A stretch of DNA of 64,000 nucleotides from JALZDI01 sp036259355 (GCA_036259355.1 DATABY010000046.1:3426-67425), one strand, 5' to 3'. Positions 27,774-36,430 are shown, counted from the first letter of the stretch. Notes: generated by a model not told the origin, from the sequence alone. Numbers and translations: made by a program.

Positions 27774-27779
27774 TACGCT
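27774..27779 (+). promoter_or_regulatory. candidate -10 TACGCT for a leaderless cysS transcript
   Basis: TACGCT is followed by 6 bases and the GTG at 27786; no ribosome site. Divergent from the C39-like gene, whose start is 66 bases away. Confidence 0.45.
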
Positions 27780-27785
27780 GGCCCG

Positions 27786-29207
27786 GTGACACTGAGGCTC
27801 TACGACACCGCGGCCCGGCAGGTCCGTGACTTCGTGCCGCTGGACGGCGACGAGGTCGGGATCTACGTGTGCGGGCTCACGGTCCAGTCCGAGCCACACG
27901 TGGGCCACATCCGCTCCGGTGTCTGCTTCGACGTCCTGCGCCGCTGGCTGCTGCACCGCGGCTACGCCGTCACCTACATCCGCAACGTCACCGACATCGA
28001 CGACAAGATCCTCGTCAGGTCCCAGGAGGAGTCCCGGGCCTGGTGGGCGCACGCCTACCACTTCGAACGGCAGATGACCTGGGCCTACGACGTGCTCGGG
28101 TGCCTGCCACCGACCTACGAGCCCCGGGCGACCGGGCACATCACCGAGATGGTCGAGCTGGTGGCGCGGCTCATCGAACGTGGCCACGCCTACGCCGCGA
28201 CCGACGGGTCCGGTGACGTCTACTTCGACGTCCGTTCGTGGCCGTCGTACGGCGAGCTGTCCGGGCAGCGTGTCGAGGAGATGCAGGACGCCGCCGACGC
28301 CGACCCTCGCGGCAAGCGCGACCCCCGCGACTTCGCCCTGTGGAAGGGCCACAAGGCCGGTGAGCCCGACACCGCCTCCTGGCCCACGCCGTGGGGCCGT
28401 GGCCGCCCCGGTTGGCACCTGGAGTGCTCGGCGATGGCCGGGAAGTACCTCGGCGCGGAGTTCGACATCCACGGCGGCGGGATCGACCTGCAGTTCCCCC
28501 ACCACGAGAACGAGATCGCGCAGGCCCGGGCCGCCGGTCGTCCGTTCGCACACTACTGGCTGCACAACGCGTGGATCACCACCTCCGGCGAGAAGATGAG
28601 CAAGTCGCTCGGCAACTCGCTCCTGGTGCCGGTGGTGCTGCAGCGGGTGCGGCCGATCGAGCTGCGCTACTACCTGGTCGCCACGCACTACCGCTCACAC
28701 GTGGAGTTCTCGTTCGAGGCGCTCGACGAGGTGGCGGCGTCGTTCCGCCGCATCGAGGGCTACGTCGCCCGCGCCACCGAGGCCACCGGCGGCGTGGACC
28801 CCACCGACGCGCCCGGCTGCGCGGACTTCGAGGCCGCGATGGACGACGACCTGAGCACACCGGCCGCCGTCGCCGCCATCCACGACGTCGTGCACGAGGG
28901 CAACCGGCTCCTCGACGCCGGCGACTCGCCGGCACTGCGCGGGAACCTGGCCGCCGTGCGCGCGATGCTGGGCGTGCTCGGCGTCGACCCGCTCGACAGC
29001 CGGTGGTCACGGTCGGCCGGCCAGGACGGCTCCGCGAGGCTGCACGACGCGCTCGACGTGCTGGTCAAGACGCTGCTGGAGCAGCGACAGGAGGCCCGCA
29101 AGGCGCGCGACTTCGCCACCGCCGACGCCGTCCGTGACCAGCTGCGGGCGGCCGGCATCGACGTGGAGGACACCCCGTCAGGTCCACGCTGGACCGTGGA
29201 AGGCTGA
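27786..29207 (+). CDS. cysS: cysteine-tRNA ligase
   Basis: Class I aminoacyl-tRNA synthetase of 473 residues. Zinc and ATP sites are visible: YVCGLTVQSEPHVGHIRSG (HIGH-type motif with VGH), LECSAM, DIHGGGIDLQFPHHENEIAQ, and the KMSKSLGN loop. The C-terminal DALR-type helical domain is complete. MshC, a shorter mycothiol ligase paralogue, lacks this C-terminus, so this is CysS. GTG at 27786. Followed after 6 bases by rlmB. Confidence 0.96.
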   Translation: MTLRLYDTAARQVRDFVPLDGDEVGIYVCGLTVQSEPHVGHIRSGVCFDVLRRWLLHRGYAVTYIRNVTDIDDKILVRSQEESRAWWAHAYHFERQMTWAYDVLGCLPPTYEPRATGHITEMVELVARLIERGHAYAATDGSGDVYFDVRSWPSYGELSGQRVEEMQDAADADPRGKRDPRDFALWKGHKAGEPDTASWPTPWGRGRPGWHLECSAMAGKYLGAEFDIHGGGIDLQFPHHENEIAQARAAGRPFAHYWLHNAWITTSGEKMSKSLGNSLLVPVVLQRVRPIELRYYLVATHYRSHVEFSFEALDEVAASFRRIEGYVARATEATGGVDPTDAPGCADFEAAMDDDLSTPAAVAAIHDVVHEGNRLLDAGDSPALRGNLAAVRAMLGVLGVDPLDSRWSRSAGQDGSARLHDALDVLVKTLLEQRQEARKARDFATADAVRDQLRAAGIDVEDTPSGPRWTVEG

Positions 29208-29213
29208 CGGCCG

Positions 29214-30188
29214 ATGGCGGGCAACAGCAGGCGCCGCGGCGCGACGAAGAAGACGGGCAAGGGCAACCCGACTGCGGGCTCCGGCGGCCGTCGCCGTCGC
29301 GGGCTGGAGGGCAAGGGCCCGACGCCGAAGGCTCAGGACCGGGTCGGTCACGTCGCGCACAAGCGCGCCAAGGCCGCCGAGCGGCACGCGGCCAAGAAGC
29401 GGCCCCCGCGCTCGGGCCGGTCCGGTCGCGCCGGTAGCGAGTGGGTCGTCGGCCGCCACCCGGTCGTCGAGGCGCTGCAGGCGGGCGTGCCGGTGAGCAC
29501 GATGTACGTCGCCGAGGCGGCCGAGCGCGACGCGCGGCTGCGGGAGGCGTTCCGGATTGCGGCCGACCGTGGCCTGCCGATGCTGGAGGTTCCCCGTGCC
29601 GAGCTGGACCGCGTCACCGGAGGCACCGTGCACCAGGGTCTGGCGCTGCAGGTGCCGCCGTACGACTACGCCGGTCCGGACGACCTCGTCGAGCACGCGC
29701 GCACCTCGGGGGCGGCGCCGCTGCTGGTCGCCCTCGACGGCGTCACCGACCCGCGCAACCTCGGCGCGGTCGTCCGCTCCGCCGCCGCCTTCGGCGCCCA
29801 CGGCGTGGTGGTGCCCGAGCGTCGTGCGGCCGGTATGACCGCGAGCGCGTGGAAGACGTCGGCCGGCGCCGCCGCCCGCCTGCCGGTCGCCCGCGCCGTC
29901 AACCTGAGCCGGCAGCTGAAGGCGTACGCCGACGCGGGCCTGGTCATCGCCGGCCTGGCCGCCGACGGCGACACGTCGCTCGTGCAGTTCGACCGCGCCG
30001 ACGAGGGCCTGGTGCTGGTCATCGGCTCCGAGGGCAAGGGCCTCTCACGGCTGGTCCGAGAGCACTGCGACCTGCTGGTGGGCATTCCCATGACGCACTC
30101 CTCCGAGTCGCTCAACGCCGGGGTCGCGGCCGGCGTCGCGCTGTACGAGATCGCCCGCCGCCGCGACGCCGGTGCCGACCTACGATGA
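29214..30188 (+). CDS. rlmB: 23S rRNA (guanosine-2'-O-)-methyltransferase RlmB
   Basis: SpoU-type SAM-dependent RNA ribose methyltransferase of 324 residues, acting on G2251 of 23S rRNA in the family. A basic N-terminal extension of about 75 residues (RRRGATKKTGKGNP and similar) precedes the substrate-binding domain; the knotted SpoU domain has VTDPRNLGAVVRSAAAFG, IGSEGKGLSRLVREHCD and SESLNAGVAAGVALYE. It sits between cysS and the acyl-CoA dehydrogenase, overlapping the latter by 4 bases. Confidence 0.92.
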   Translation: MAGNSRRRGATKKTGKGNPTAGSGGRRRRGLEGKGPTPKAQDRVGHVAHKRAKAAERHAAKKRPPRSGRSGRAGSEWVVGRHPVVEALQAGVPVSTMYVAEAAERDARLREAFRIAADRGLPMLEVPRAELDRVTGGTVHQGLALQVPPYDYAGPDDLVEHARTSGAAPLLVALDGVTDPRNLGAVVRSAAAFGAHGVVVPERRAAGMTASAWKTSAGAAARLPVARAVNLSRQLKAYADAGLVIAGLAADGDTSLVQFDRADEGLVLVIGSEGKGLSRLVREHCDLLVGIPMTHSSESLNAGVAAGVALYEIARRRDAGADLR

Positions 30189-31351
30189 CAGGCATGAACG
30201 TCGAGCGACTGCTGCCCACCGAGGAGGCCGGCGACCTGTTGGCCCTGACCCGGCAGATCTGCGCCGACAAGCTCGCCCCGCGAGCCGCCGCCGACGAGGA
30301 GTCGGAGACCTTCCCGCGCGACGTGTTCCGGCTGCTCGGCGAGGCCGGCCTGCTGTCGCTGGCGTTCCCGGAGGAGTACGGCGGAGGGGCCCAGCCGTAC
30401 GAGGTCTACCTGCAGGCGCTGGAGGAGGTCGCCCGGGCGTGGATGTCGGTCGGCGTGGGCGTGTCCGTGCACTCGCTTGCGTCGTCCGCCGTCCTGAACC
30501 ACGGCTCGGCGGAGCAGCGCGATGCCCTGCTGCCGGACATGCTCGGCGGCGCCCAGCTCGGCGCGTACTGCCTGTCCGAGCCGCAGGCGGGCTCCGACGT
30601 CTCCGCCATCAGAACCCGCGCCGTGCGCGACGGCGACGACTACGTCGTGAACGGCGTGAAGGCCTGGATCTCACACGGCGGGCAGGCCGACTTCTACCTG
30701 CTGTTCGCGCGTACGTCGGACGACCCCCGGCGAGGGCTCTCGGCCTTCCACGTGCCGACCGGCCTGGAAGGGCTGTCGTTCGGCGTCCCGGAGAAGAAGA
30801 TGGGGCTGACCGGCTCCTCGACCACCCAGGTGATCCTCGAGGACGTCCGCCTGGCGGCATCCCGGCTGGTCGGTGCGGAGGGCGACGGGATGAAGGTCGC
30901 GCTGTCCGCGCTCGACTCCGGCCGGCTCGGCATCGCCGCGTGCGCGGTCGGTCTCGGCCAGGCGGCGCTGGACGAGGCCGTGCGCTACGCGGCGCAGCGC
31001 CAGCAGTTCGGGCGCCCCATCGCCGACTTCCAGGGTGTGCAGTTCCTGCTCGCCGACATGGGGGCCGCGGTGGAGAGCGCCCGCGCGACGTATCTGCACG
31101 CGGCCCGGCTGCGTGACGCCGGACGCCGCTTCTCGCGGCAGGCGTCGGTCGCCAAGCTGGTCGCGACCGACGCGGCGATGAGGGTCACCACCGACGCGGT
31201 ACAGGTGCTCGGCGGCTACGGCTACACCCGCGACTTCCCGGTGGAGCGCTACATGCGTGAGGCCAAGGTGACGCAGATCTTCGAGGGGACCAACCAGATC
31301 CAGCGGATGGTGATCGCGCGTGAGCTGCTGCGCGCGGTCACCACTCCCTAG
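30185..31351 (+). CDS. acyl-CoA dehydrogenase
   Basis: FAD-dependent acyl-CoA dehydrogenase of 388 residues. Signatures: LSEPQAGSDVSAIRTRA, GVKAWISHGGQADFYL, RQQFGRPIADFQGVQFLLADM, VQVLGGYGYTRDFPVERYMREA, and the likely catalytic Glu in FEGTNQIQRMVIAREL. Short- or branched-chain substrates are typical for this type. ATG at 30185 overlaps the rlmB stop (ATGA); a second ATG is at 30194. No KstR box is near, so it is not tied to the steroid set. Confidence 0.9.
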   Translation: MTGMNVERLLPTEEAGDLLALTRQICADKLAPRAAADEESETFPRDVFRLLGEAGLLSLAFPEEYGGGAQPYEVYLQALEEVARAWMSVGVGVSVHSLASSAVLNHGSAEQRDALLPDMLGGAQLGAYCLSEPQAGSDVSAIRTRAVRDGDDYVVNGVKAWISHGGQADFYLLFARTSDDPRRGLSAFHVPTGLEGLSFGVPEKKMGLTGSSTTQVILEDVRLAASRLVGAEGDGMKVALSALDSGRLGIAACAVGLGQAALDEAVRYAAQRQQFGRPIADFQGVQFLLADMGAAVESARATYLHAARLRDAGRRFSRQASVAKLVATDAAMRVTTDAVQVLGGYGYTRDFPVERYMREAKVTQIFEGTNQIQRMVIARELLRAVTTP

Positions 31352-31358
31352 GTCCACC

Positions 31359-31374
31359 GGGCAGCGCTCTGCCC
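31359..31374. terminator. hairpin between convergent genes
   Basis: GGGCAG (31359-31364) pairs with CTGCCC (31369-31374) around CGCT, 7 bases after the acyl-CoA dehydrogenase stop. A competing GCCC/GGGC hairpin follows. No T-run. Confidence 0.4.
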
Positions 31375-31458
31375 CTGTGGGCAGCCGCGCTCCGCGGAAC
31401 GCAGTCATCCACAGCATGGGACGGGCGCTCGTCACGCCCGATGTCCTGGCCTGGTGTC

Positions 31459-33591
31459 CTAGGCCGGCATCCCGAGCGAGCTCTTGAGGAAGTCGACCTG
31501 CAGCAGCAGGAGGTTCTCGGCGATCTCCTCCTGCGGGGTCATGTGCGTGACCCCCGACAACGGCAGCACCTGATGCGACCGCCCCGCCGCGAGCAGCGCC
31601 GCGGACAGCCGGAGGCTGTGCGCGACCACCACGTTGTCGTCGGCCAGGCCATGGATGATCAGCATCGGCCGCACGGTGTCGGCCGCCTCCGACAGGCCGT
31701 CGTCGGTGACCAGGGAGTTGCGGGCGTAGACCTCGGGCTGCTCGGCGGGATGGTCGAGATAGCGCTCCTGGTAGTGGGTGTCGTACAGCCGCAGGTCGGA
31801 CACCGGTGCTCCGGCGACCGCGGCGTGGAAGACGTCGGGCCGCCGGAGCACTGCGAGCGCGGCGAGGTAGCCGCCGAACGACCACCCGCGGACGGCGACC
31901 CGGTCGAGGTCGAGCGGATAGCGCTGCGCGAGCGCCTGCAGCGCGTCGACCTGGTCCTCGAGGGCGACACCGGCGACGTCGTTGCGCATGGCCTTCTCCC
32001 AGCCGGGGGTGCGACCCGGCGTGCCCCGGCCGTCGGCCACGACGACCGCGAAGCCGTGGTCGGCGAACCACTGCGAGGTCAGATGCGCGTTCTGTGCCTG
32101 TGTGACGCGCTGGACGTGCGGCCCGCCGTACGGGTCCATCAGCACCGGCAGCGGTCCGTCGCCGGGTGCGTGCCCCGAGGGGAGCAGCACGGCGCAGGGG
32201 ATGCGACGGCTGCCCGCGAGCATCAGCTCCGGGCGGGCGGTGATGACGGGATGCTCGGCGGACGAGGCGATCTCGGCTACCCGCTCGCCGTCGCGGAACA
32301 CCCGCACCCGCGTGCCGCTGTGTTCCAGCACGGCCGTGGACAGCACCGTCACGGCGCCGGACCGCACTGCGCCGTGGATGCCGGGAACGTCGGAGACGCG
32401 CTCCACTCGGTGCCCGTCGGCCCGGTAGACGTGGACCTCCCCGATCTCCGCGGACTCGGCGGCCTCGCCCGCCGAGGCACTGAACAGGACCGACCGGTCG
32501 TCCACGTCGAGCACTCCACGCACGTGCAGGGAGGGGCCGGTGAGCACACGGCCGTCCACGACCAGGACGCGCGAGTCGTCGCGGTCCTCGACGTGCACCA
32601 GCCGTCCGTCGGGTGTCAGCGCCGGGACACCGTCGAGCAGGTGCAGCCACGCGGCGTCGTGCTCCTCGCGCAACGTGCTCGTGGCGCCCGTGGCCGGGTC
32701 GACCGCCAGCACCAGTGCCGTGCGCTGGTCGCGTGCCTGGACGTGGATGACCGGGTGATGGCCTGCCGTCCAGCACACGTCGGCCAGGTACGGGTACTCG
32801 GTCCGGTCCCACGTCACGTCCACCCGCGAGCCGTCGAGACCGAGCAGGGAGAGCCCGACGTCGGCGTTGGGCGTGCCCGCGGCGGGATAGCGCACCGGTG
32901 TCGGAGCGCTTCCCGGGTTGGCCGGGTCGGCGATCCACCAGCGCTGGACCGCTGAACCGTCCACCCGTGCGACGAGGAGGCGGTCGCCGTCCGGTGACCA
33001 CCAGAACCCACGGGACCGGTCCATCTCCTCGGCGGCGACGAACTCCGCGAGTCCCCAGGTCACGTCGTCGTGCTCCGGCTCGGCCAGCACGACGTCTGCG
33101 GACCCGTCGGCGGACGCGACGCGCAGACCCCCGTGGTGGACGTAGGCCACGTGGCTACCCGACGGTGATGGACGCGGGTCGAAGACCGGCGACGCCGCAC
33201 CGAGCTCGCGGGCGGACCCTCCGGCCAGGTCCACCACGAACAGACGTCCCGACAGCGCCAGCGTTGCCGTCTCCACCGCCCGGTCGGTGGCGTAGCCGAC
33301 GATGCCGCCCGCGCCCTCCCGGCTGCGCTCACGCCGCGCCCGCTCCGCCGGCGACAGCTCCTCCGGGGCCCCGCCGAGCAGCGCCTCGGGATCGGCGACC
33401 ACGCGTTCCCGGGGCGCGGCCGGACCGTCGAGGTCCAGCACCCAGAGCCGGTTCGCGCGGTCGGTGCCGGACCTGGACCGAAGGAAGGCGATGCGTGACC
33501 CGTCGGGCGCGACGGTGAACGAGCGCGGCGCGCCGAGCGTGAACCGCAGGGTGCGCGCGTGCTGGCGGGGGAACGACCTCTCCGCGGTCAC
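31459..33591 (-). CDS. S9-family prolyl oligopeptidase (dipeptidyl-peptidase IV type)
   Basis: Serine peptidase of 710 residues. The N-terminal two thirds is a beta-propeller of the DPP-IV type, with a WSPDGDRLLVARVD blade and EEMDRSRGFWWSPDG, where the glutamates bind the substrate N-terminus. The alpha/beta hydrolase domain has YGGPHVQRV, the nucleophile in RGWSFGGYLAAL, Asp in HGLADDNVVVAHS, and His in SGVTHMTPQ. No signal peptide is evident, so it is probably cytosolic. GTG at 33591 overlaps the stop of the DUF4032 gene (GTGA). The open frame upstream of this start is a shadow of that gene. Confidence 0.88.
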   Translation of the reverse strand: MTAERSFPRQHARTLRFTLGAPRSFTVAPDGSRIAFLRSRSGTDRANRLWVLDLDGPAAPRERVVADPEALLGGAPEELSPAERARRERSREGAGGIVGYATDRAVETATLALSGRLFVVDLAGGSARELGAASPVFDPRPSPSGSHVAYVHHGGLRVASADGSADVVLAEPEHDDVTWGLAEFVAAEEMDRSRGFWWSPDGDRLLVARVDGSAVQRWWIADPANPGSAPTPVRYPAAGTPNADVGLSLLGLDGSRVDVTWDRTEYPYLADVCWTAGHHPVIHVQARDQRTALVLAVDPATGATSTLREEHDAAWLHLLDGVPALTPDGRLVHVEDRDDSRVLVVDGRVLTGPSLHVRGVLDVDDRSVLFSASAGEAAESAEIGEVHVYRADGHRVERVSDVPGIHGAVRSGAVTVLSTAVLEHSGTRVRVFRDGERVAEIASSAEHPVITARPELMLAGSRRIPCAVLLPSGHAPGDGPLPVLMDPYGGPHVQRVTQAQNAHLTSQWFADHGFAVVVADGRGTPGRTPGWEKAMRNDVAGVALEDQVDALQALAQRYPLDLDRVAVRGWSFGGYLAALAVLRRPDVFHAAVAGAPVSDLRLYDTHYQERYLDHPAEQPEVYARNSLVTDDGLSEAADTVRPMLIIHGLADDNVVVAHSLRLSAALLAAGRSHQVLPLSGVTHMTPQEEIAENLLLLQVDFLKSSLGMPA

Positions 33592-34820
33592 AGCAACAGA
33601 TCCGCCTCGTCGGGCGGCGGCGGGGGCGTGACCTCGGTGTCGGGCTTCTGGGTCAGGACCTGGTCCACGTAGTCCGTGGCCGCCTCGAACAGGTCGATCT
33701 CCTCCTCGGAGTGCTCGTTGAGGTACCAGCGGTGCTCGAGGATCTCGTGGAAGACCTCGGCCGGCTCCAGCTTGCCGCGCAGCTCCGGGCGCACCAGCCG
33801 GACGATCGGCTCGAACACCGAGGTCAACCACTTGTGCGCTATCACGGTCTCGTCCTCCTGCTGCAGCCCGTGCGCGGCGGCGAAGGCGTCGAGGTCGTTG
33901 AGCAGCCGCTGAGCCTGGTTCTCCTCGACGGCCAGTCCGGTGAGCGCCTGCAGCCGCCGGGAGTGGTGGCCCGGATCGACGACCTTGGGCTGGATCCGCA
34001 CGGTGGCGCCGTCCCAGTCGGTGACGATGTCGAGCTCGTCGATGTCGAAGCCCATCTGGTTCAGCCGCCGGATGCGCTGCTCGATGCGCCACATCTCCCC
34101 GGTGGTGAACTCCTCGGGCCCGGTGAGCTCCTCCCACAGCGCGTCGTACCGCGCCCGCAGCAGCTCCGCGATCTCGCCGGCGTCGACGGACTCGTCGAGG
34201 TAGCCGCCGGCCTGCAGGTCGAGGATCTCCGCGAACACGTTCGACGTGCCGATCTCCAGGTCGTGGGCGCGCTGGCCGTCCGACAGGGTCTCGTGCAGCT
34301 CCCCGGTCTCGGCGTCGACGAGGTATGCCGCGAACGCGCCGGCGCTGGGCCGGAACAACGTGTTCGACAGCGAGCAGTCCCCCCAGTAGAAGCCCGCCAG
34401 GTGCAGCCGGTTGAGCAGCACGACGAGCGCGTCGACCAGCCGCACCATCGAGGCCGTCGGCAGCTCCTGGGCGAACATCGCCCGGTAGGGCATCGAGAAC
34501 GTGAGGTGCCGGGTGACCAGGGCCGGCTGGATCGGCTCGCCGTCGGTGTCGACCCGTCCGGTGACCACACCCACCGGCTCGACTGCCGGCTCCGCCAGGC
34601 GACGCAGGTCGCGCAGGGTCCGGTACTCGCGCAGGGCGATCGGCTCCGGGGTCTCCTTGAGCGCGTACACGCTGTCCGCCAGCTGCACGAACCTCACGAC
34701 GTGGCGGGAGATGCCGCGGGGCAGCGGCACCAGATGCTCGTCCCAGTCCTCGAGGCACAGGTGCCACGGCAGGGTCAGCAACGCCGGGTCGGGCCGCGTC
34801 GCGACGATCTGCAGGGCCAT
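33588..34820 (-). CDS. DUF4032 domain protein (kinase-like fold)
   Basis: Protein of 410 residues. The N-terminal half resembles lipopolysaccharide-kinase-like small kinases: ALKETPEPIALREYRTLRDL in place of the ATP lysine region, and LHLAGFYWGDCSLSNTLF with a D-x-S-x-x-N catalytic loop. The C-terminal half is the DUF4032 domain. Substrate unknown. It is translationally coupled to the S9 peptidase downstream, and the pairing suggests a shared role that cannot be named. Confidence 0.75.
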   Translation of the reverse strand: MALQIVATRPDPALLTLPWHLCLEDWDEHLVPLPRGISRHVVRFVQLADSVYALKETPEPIALREYRTLRDLRRLAEPAVEPVGVVTGRVDTDGEPIQPALVTRHLTFSMPYRAMFAQELPTASMVRLVDALVVLLNRLHLAGFYWGDCSLSNTLFRPSAGAFAAYLVDAETGELHETLSDGQRAHDLEIGTSNVFAEILDLQAGGYLDESVDAGEIAELLRARYDALWEELTGPEEFTTGEMWRIEQRIRRLNQMGFDIDELDIVTDWDGATVRIQPKVVDPGHHSRRLQALTGLAVEENQAQRLLNDLDAFAAAHGLQQEDETVIAHKWLTSVFEPIVRLVRPELRGKLEPAEVFHEILEHRWYLNEHSEEEIDLFEAATDYVDQVLTQKPDTEVTPPPPPDEADLLL

Positions 34821-34827
34821 GGGCCGC

Positions 34828-34833
34828 AGCCTA
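34828..34833 (-). promoter_or_regulatory. candidate -10 TAGGCT for a leaderless DUF4032 transcript
   Basis: On the minus strand TAGGCT is followed by 7 bases and the ATG at 34820; there is no ribosome site. It overlaps the stop codon of the SoxR-type gene. Confidence 0.5.
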
Positions 34834-35292
34834 GTGCGGCGGTGACTCTCCGTCGCGCAGGTAGACGGCGCCCGGTCCGCGCGCGGCGACGACGTCGTCG
34901 GGGTTGGAGAGCGCGCAGCGGCGCAGCGACAGGCACCCGCAGCCGATGCAACCGGTCAGCTTGGTCTTCAGCCGTTCCAGCTCGCGGATCTGCGCGTCCA
35001 ACCGGTCCTGCCAGTGCCGCGACAGCCGCGCCCAGTCCGCCCGCGTCGGTGTGCGGTTGTCGGGCAGGGTGCTCAACGCCTCGCGGATCTCGTCGATGCT
35101 CAGACCGACGCGCTGCGCGGCGCGGACGAACGCCACCCGACGCAGCTGGCTGCGCGCATAGCGGCGCTGGTTGCCCGTCGTACGTTCGGACCGGATGAGC
35201 CCGCGCTGCTCGTAGAAGCGCAGGGCGGAGGGGGCGACGCCGGCGCGGGCGGCCAGCTCGCCGATCGTGAGGTGGTCGGCCAGCCTGGCCAT
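34831..35292 (-). CDS. soxR: SoxR-type MerR-family redox sensor
   Basis: Transcription regulator of 153 residues. The MerR winged helix is at the N-terminus (TIGELAARAGVAPSALRFYE; GNQRRYARSQLRRVAFVR), then a dimer helix, and a SoxR iron-sulfur motif C115-x2-C118-x-C120-x5-C126 for a [2Fe-2S] cluster. In actinobacteria SoxR responds to redox-active compounds rather than only superoxide. ATG at 35292 has GGAGG upstream. No neighbouring oxidoreductase is divergent from it, so targets are not visible here. Confidence 0.9.
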   Translation of the reverse strand: MARLADHLTIGELAARAGVAPSALRFYEQRGLIRSERTTGNQRRYARSQLRRVAFVRAAQRVGLSIDEIREALSTLPDNRTPTRADWARLSRHWQDRLDAQIRELERLKTKLTGCIGCGCLSLRRCALSNPDDVVAARGPGAVYLRDGESPPH

Positions 35293-35327
35293 CCGCTCAC
35301 CCCCTCCGGTCAACCGGCAGACATACA

Positions 35328-35367
35328 GTCAGGCGCCCGCGACACCATGATGTCGCAAGCGCCTGAC
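35328..35367 (-). terminator. long hairpin after the CsbD gene
   Basis: GTCAGGCGC (35328-35336) pairs with GCGCCTGAC (35359-35367), and the inner GCGACA (35339-35344) pairs with TGTCGC (35351-35356); a CC/AA mismatch separates the two stems. It lies 19 bases past the stop of the CsbD gene and insulates soxR from it. Confidence 0.75.
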
Positions 35368-35386
35368 CGCGGTGTGGGTGCGGGTG

Positions 35387-35560
35387 CTACTTCTTGAAGG
35401 CGTCCTTCACCTTCTCGGCGGCCTGCTTGAGGTTGGCCTTCGACTCCTCAGCGCGGCCCTCGTTGGCCACGTCCTCGTTGCCGGTGGCCTCGCCGGCCTC
35501 CCGCTTGCCCTTGGCGTAGGCCTCCTCGGCCTTGTTCTGGGTCTTGTCGTCGGTACCCAT
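35387..35560 (-). CDS. CsbD-family stress protein
   Basis: Small hydrophilic protein of 57 residues, mostly Lys, Glu, Ala and Asn: KTQNKAEEAYAKGKREAGEA and KANLKQAAEKVKDAFKK. This is the CsbD pattern of general-stress proteins, whose biochemical role is unknown. ATG at 35560 is chosen; an in-frame GTG four codons earlier is possible. The longer open frame upstream is not supported. Confidence 0.85.
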   Translation of the reverse strand: MGTDDKTQNKAEEAYAKGKREAGEATGNEDVANEGRAEESKANLKQAAEKVKDAFKK

Positions 35561-35649
35561 CGGGGCGCTCACCTCGCTCGCATCGGGTGCTTCCGTACTC
35601 TCGGTACGTACCCGGGCCGTGGCCCTGGAAACGGCGACCCGCCCTGTGG

Positions 35650-35663
35650 TAGAACGTGTTCTA
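35650..35663. promoter_or_regulatory. KstR operator 1 (full consensus match)
   Basis: TAGAACGTGTTCTA fits TNNAACNNGTTNNA at every fixed position. It ends 15 bases before the ATG of the F420/PPOX-type gene, which also starts the ferredoxin pair. Confidence 0.85.
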
Positions 35664-35678
35664 GGTCTCGGAGGTGCC

Positions 35679-36212
35679 ATGGTCGACGTCCACGGTGAAG
35701 GCGCAGTGCGTCGTCGCGGCACTGCGGATCCGCGCCGAGCAAGCCGGATGAGCGAGAGCGAGGCGTGGGGGCTCGTCGCCGCGCAGCGCAAGCTTCAGGT
35801 CGCCACGGTCGGTCCCGACGGCTGGCCGCACCTGGTGACGATGTTCCACACCATCCTGGCCGGCCGCCTGGTGTTCTGGACATATGCCAGGTCCCAGAAG
35901 ATTTCCAATCTCGCGCGTGACCCGCGACTGACGTGCCTCGTTGAGGCGGGTGAGGAGTACGCAGAGCTCCGTGGGGTCCAGATCGTCGGGACGGCACGGA
36001 TCATGCGCGCACGCGAGGACATCGCCCCGGTCGGCCGCGCCGTCGTATGCCGCATGCTCGGGCTGGACCCGGCAGACGAGCTGGACCCCGCGATCGCCAA
36101 AGAGGTGGCCAGGCAGGCGGAGAAGCGGGTCGCCGTCGAGGTGGTGCCCCAGCGGCTGGCGAGCTGGGACCACCGCAAGCTGACCGACCGCCACAAGAGG
36201 GCGACGTCCTAG
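35679..36212 (+). CDS. PPOX-class, probably F420-dependent, flavoprotein-fold enzyme
   Basis: Split-barrel protein of 177 residues in the pyridoxamine-phosphate-oxidase-like class, many of whose actinobacterial members use F420. Motifs: LVAAQRKLQVATVGPDGWPH, MFHTILAGRLVFWTYARSQK, and RLTCLVEAGEEYAELRGVQI. ATG at 35679 has GGAGG 5 bases upstream; a second ATG at 35748 is poorer. With a KstR operator just before it and fdxD 29 bases after, it is likely a redox enzyme of steroid breakdown; the exact step is unknown. Confidence 0.75.
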   Translation: MVDVHGEGAVRRRGTADPRRASRMSESEAWGLVAAQRKLQVATVGPDGWPHLVTMFHTILAGRLVFWTYARSQKISNLARDPRLTCLVEAGEEYAELRGVQIVGTARIMRAREDIAPVGRAVVCRMLGLDPADELDPAIAKEVARQAEKRVAVEVVPQRLASWDHRKLTDRHKRATS

Positions 36213-36241
36213 CGCTCTCGCCTGAGCCATGGGAGGAACGG

Positions 36242-36430
36242 ATGGAGTTGCGAGTCGACAGGGACCTGTGCGAGGCCAACGCGGTGTGCACCGGCATCGC
36301 GCCCGACGTCTTCGACCTCGATGACGAGGACGAACTGCAGATACTCCAGCCGCAGCCCCCGGAGGAGCTGCGCGAGCGGATCCAGCAGGCGGTGGCCGCA
36401 TGCCCCAAGAACGCGTTGTCGTTGACTTGA
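36242..36430 (+). CDS. fdxD: ferredoxin, FdxD-like (3Fe-4S type)
   Basis: Ferredoxin of 62 residues with three cluster cysteines: C10 and C16 in DLCEANAVCTG and C54 in AACPKNALSL. The usual fourth cysteine position is Asn13, so a [3Fe-4S] cluster is expected. Such ferredoxins serve cytochrome P450 enzymes in actinobacteria. FdxD (Rv3503c) lies beside mce4 in M. tuberculosis, as here. GGAGGAACGG precedes the ATG. Confidence 0.88.
   Translation: MELRVDRDLCEANAVCTGIAPDVFDLDDEDELQILQPQPPEELRERIQQAVAACPKNALSLT

Noticed and set aside
26406..28688. 760-codon minus-strand frame extending the C39-like protein
   Set aside because: The signal peptide at 27719 and the ribosome site mark the true start; the extension lies antisense to cysS.
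31459..34767. One 1102-codon minus-strand frame covering the S9 peptidase and upstream
   Set aside because: Only residues from GTG 33591 on show peptidase homology; the upstream part is a shadow of the DUF4032 gene.
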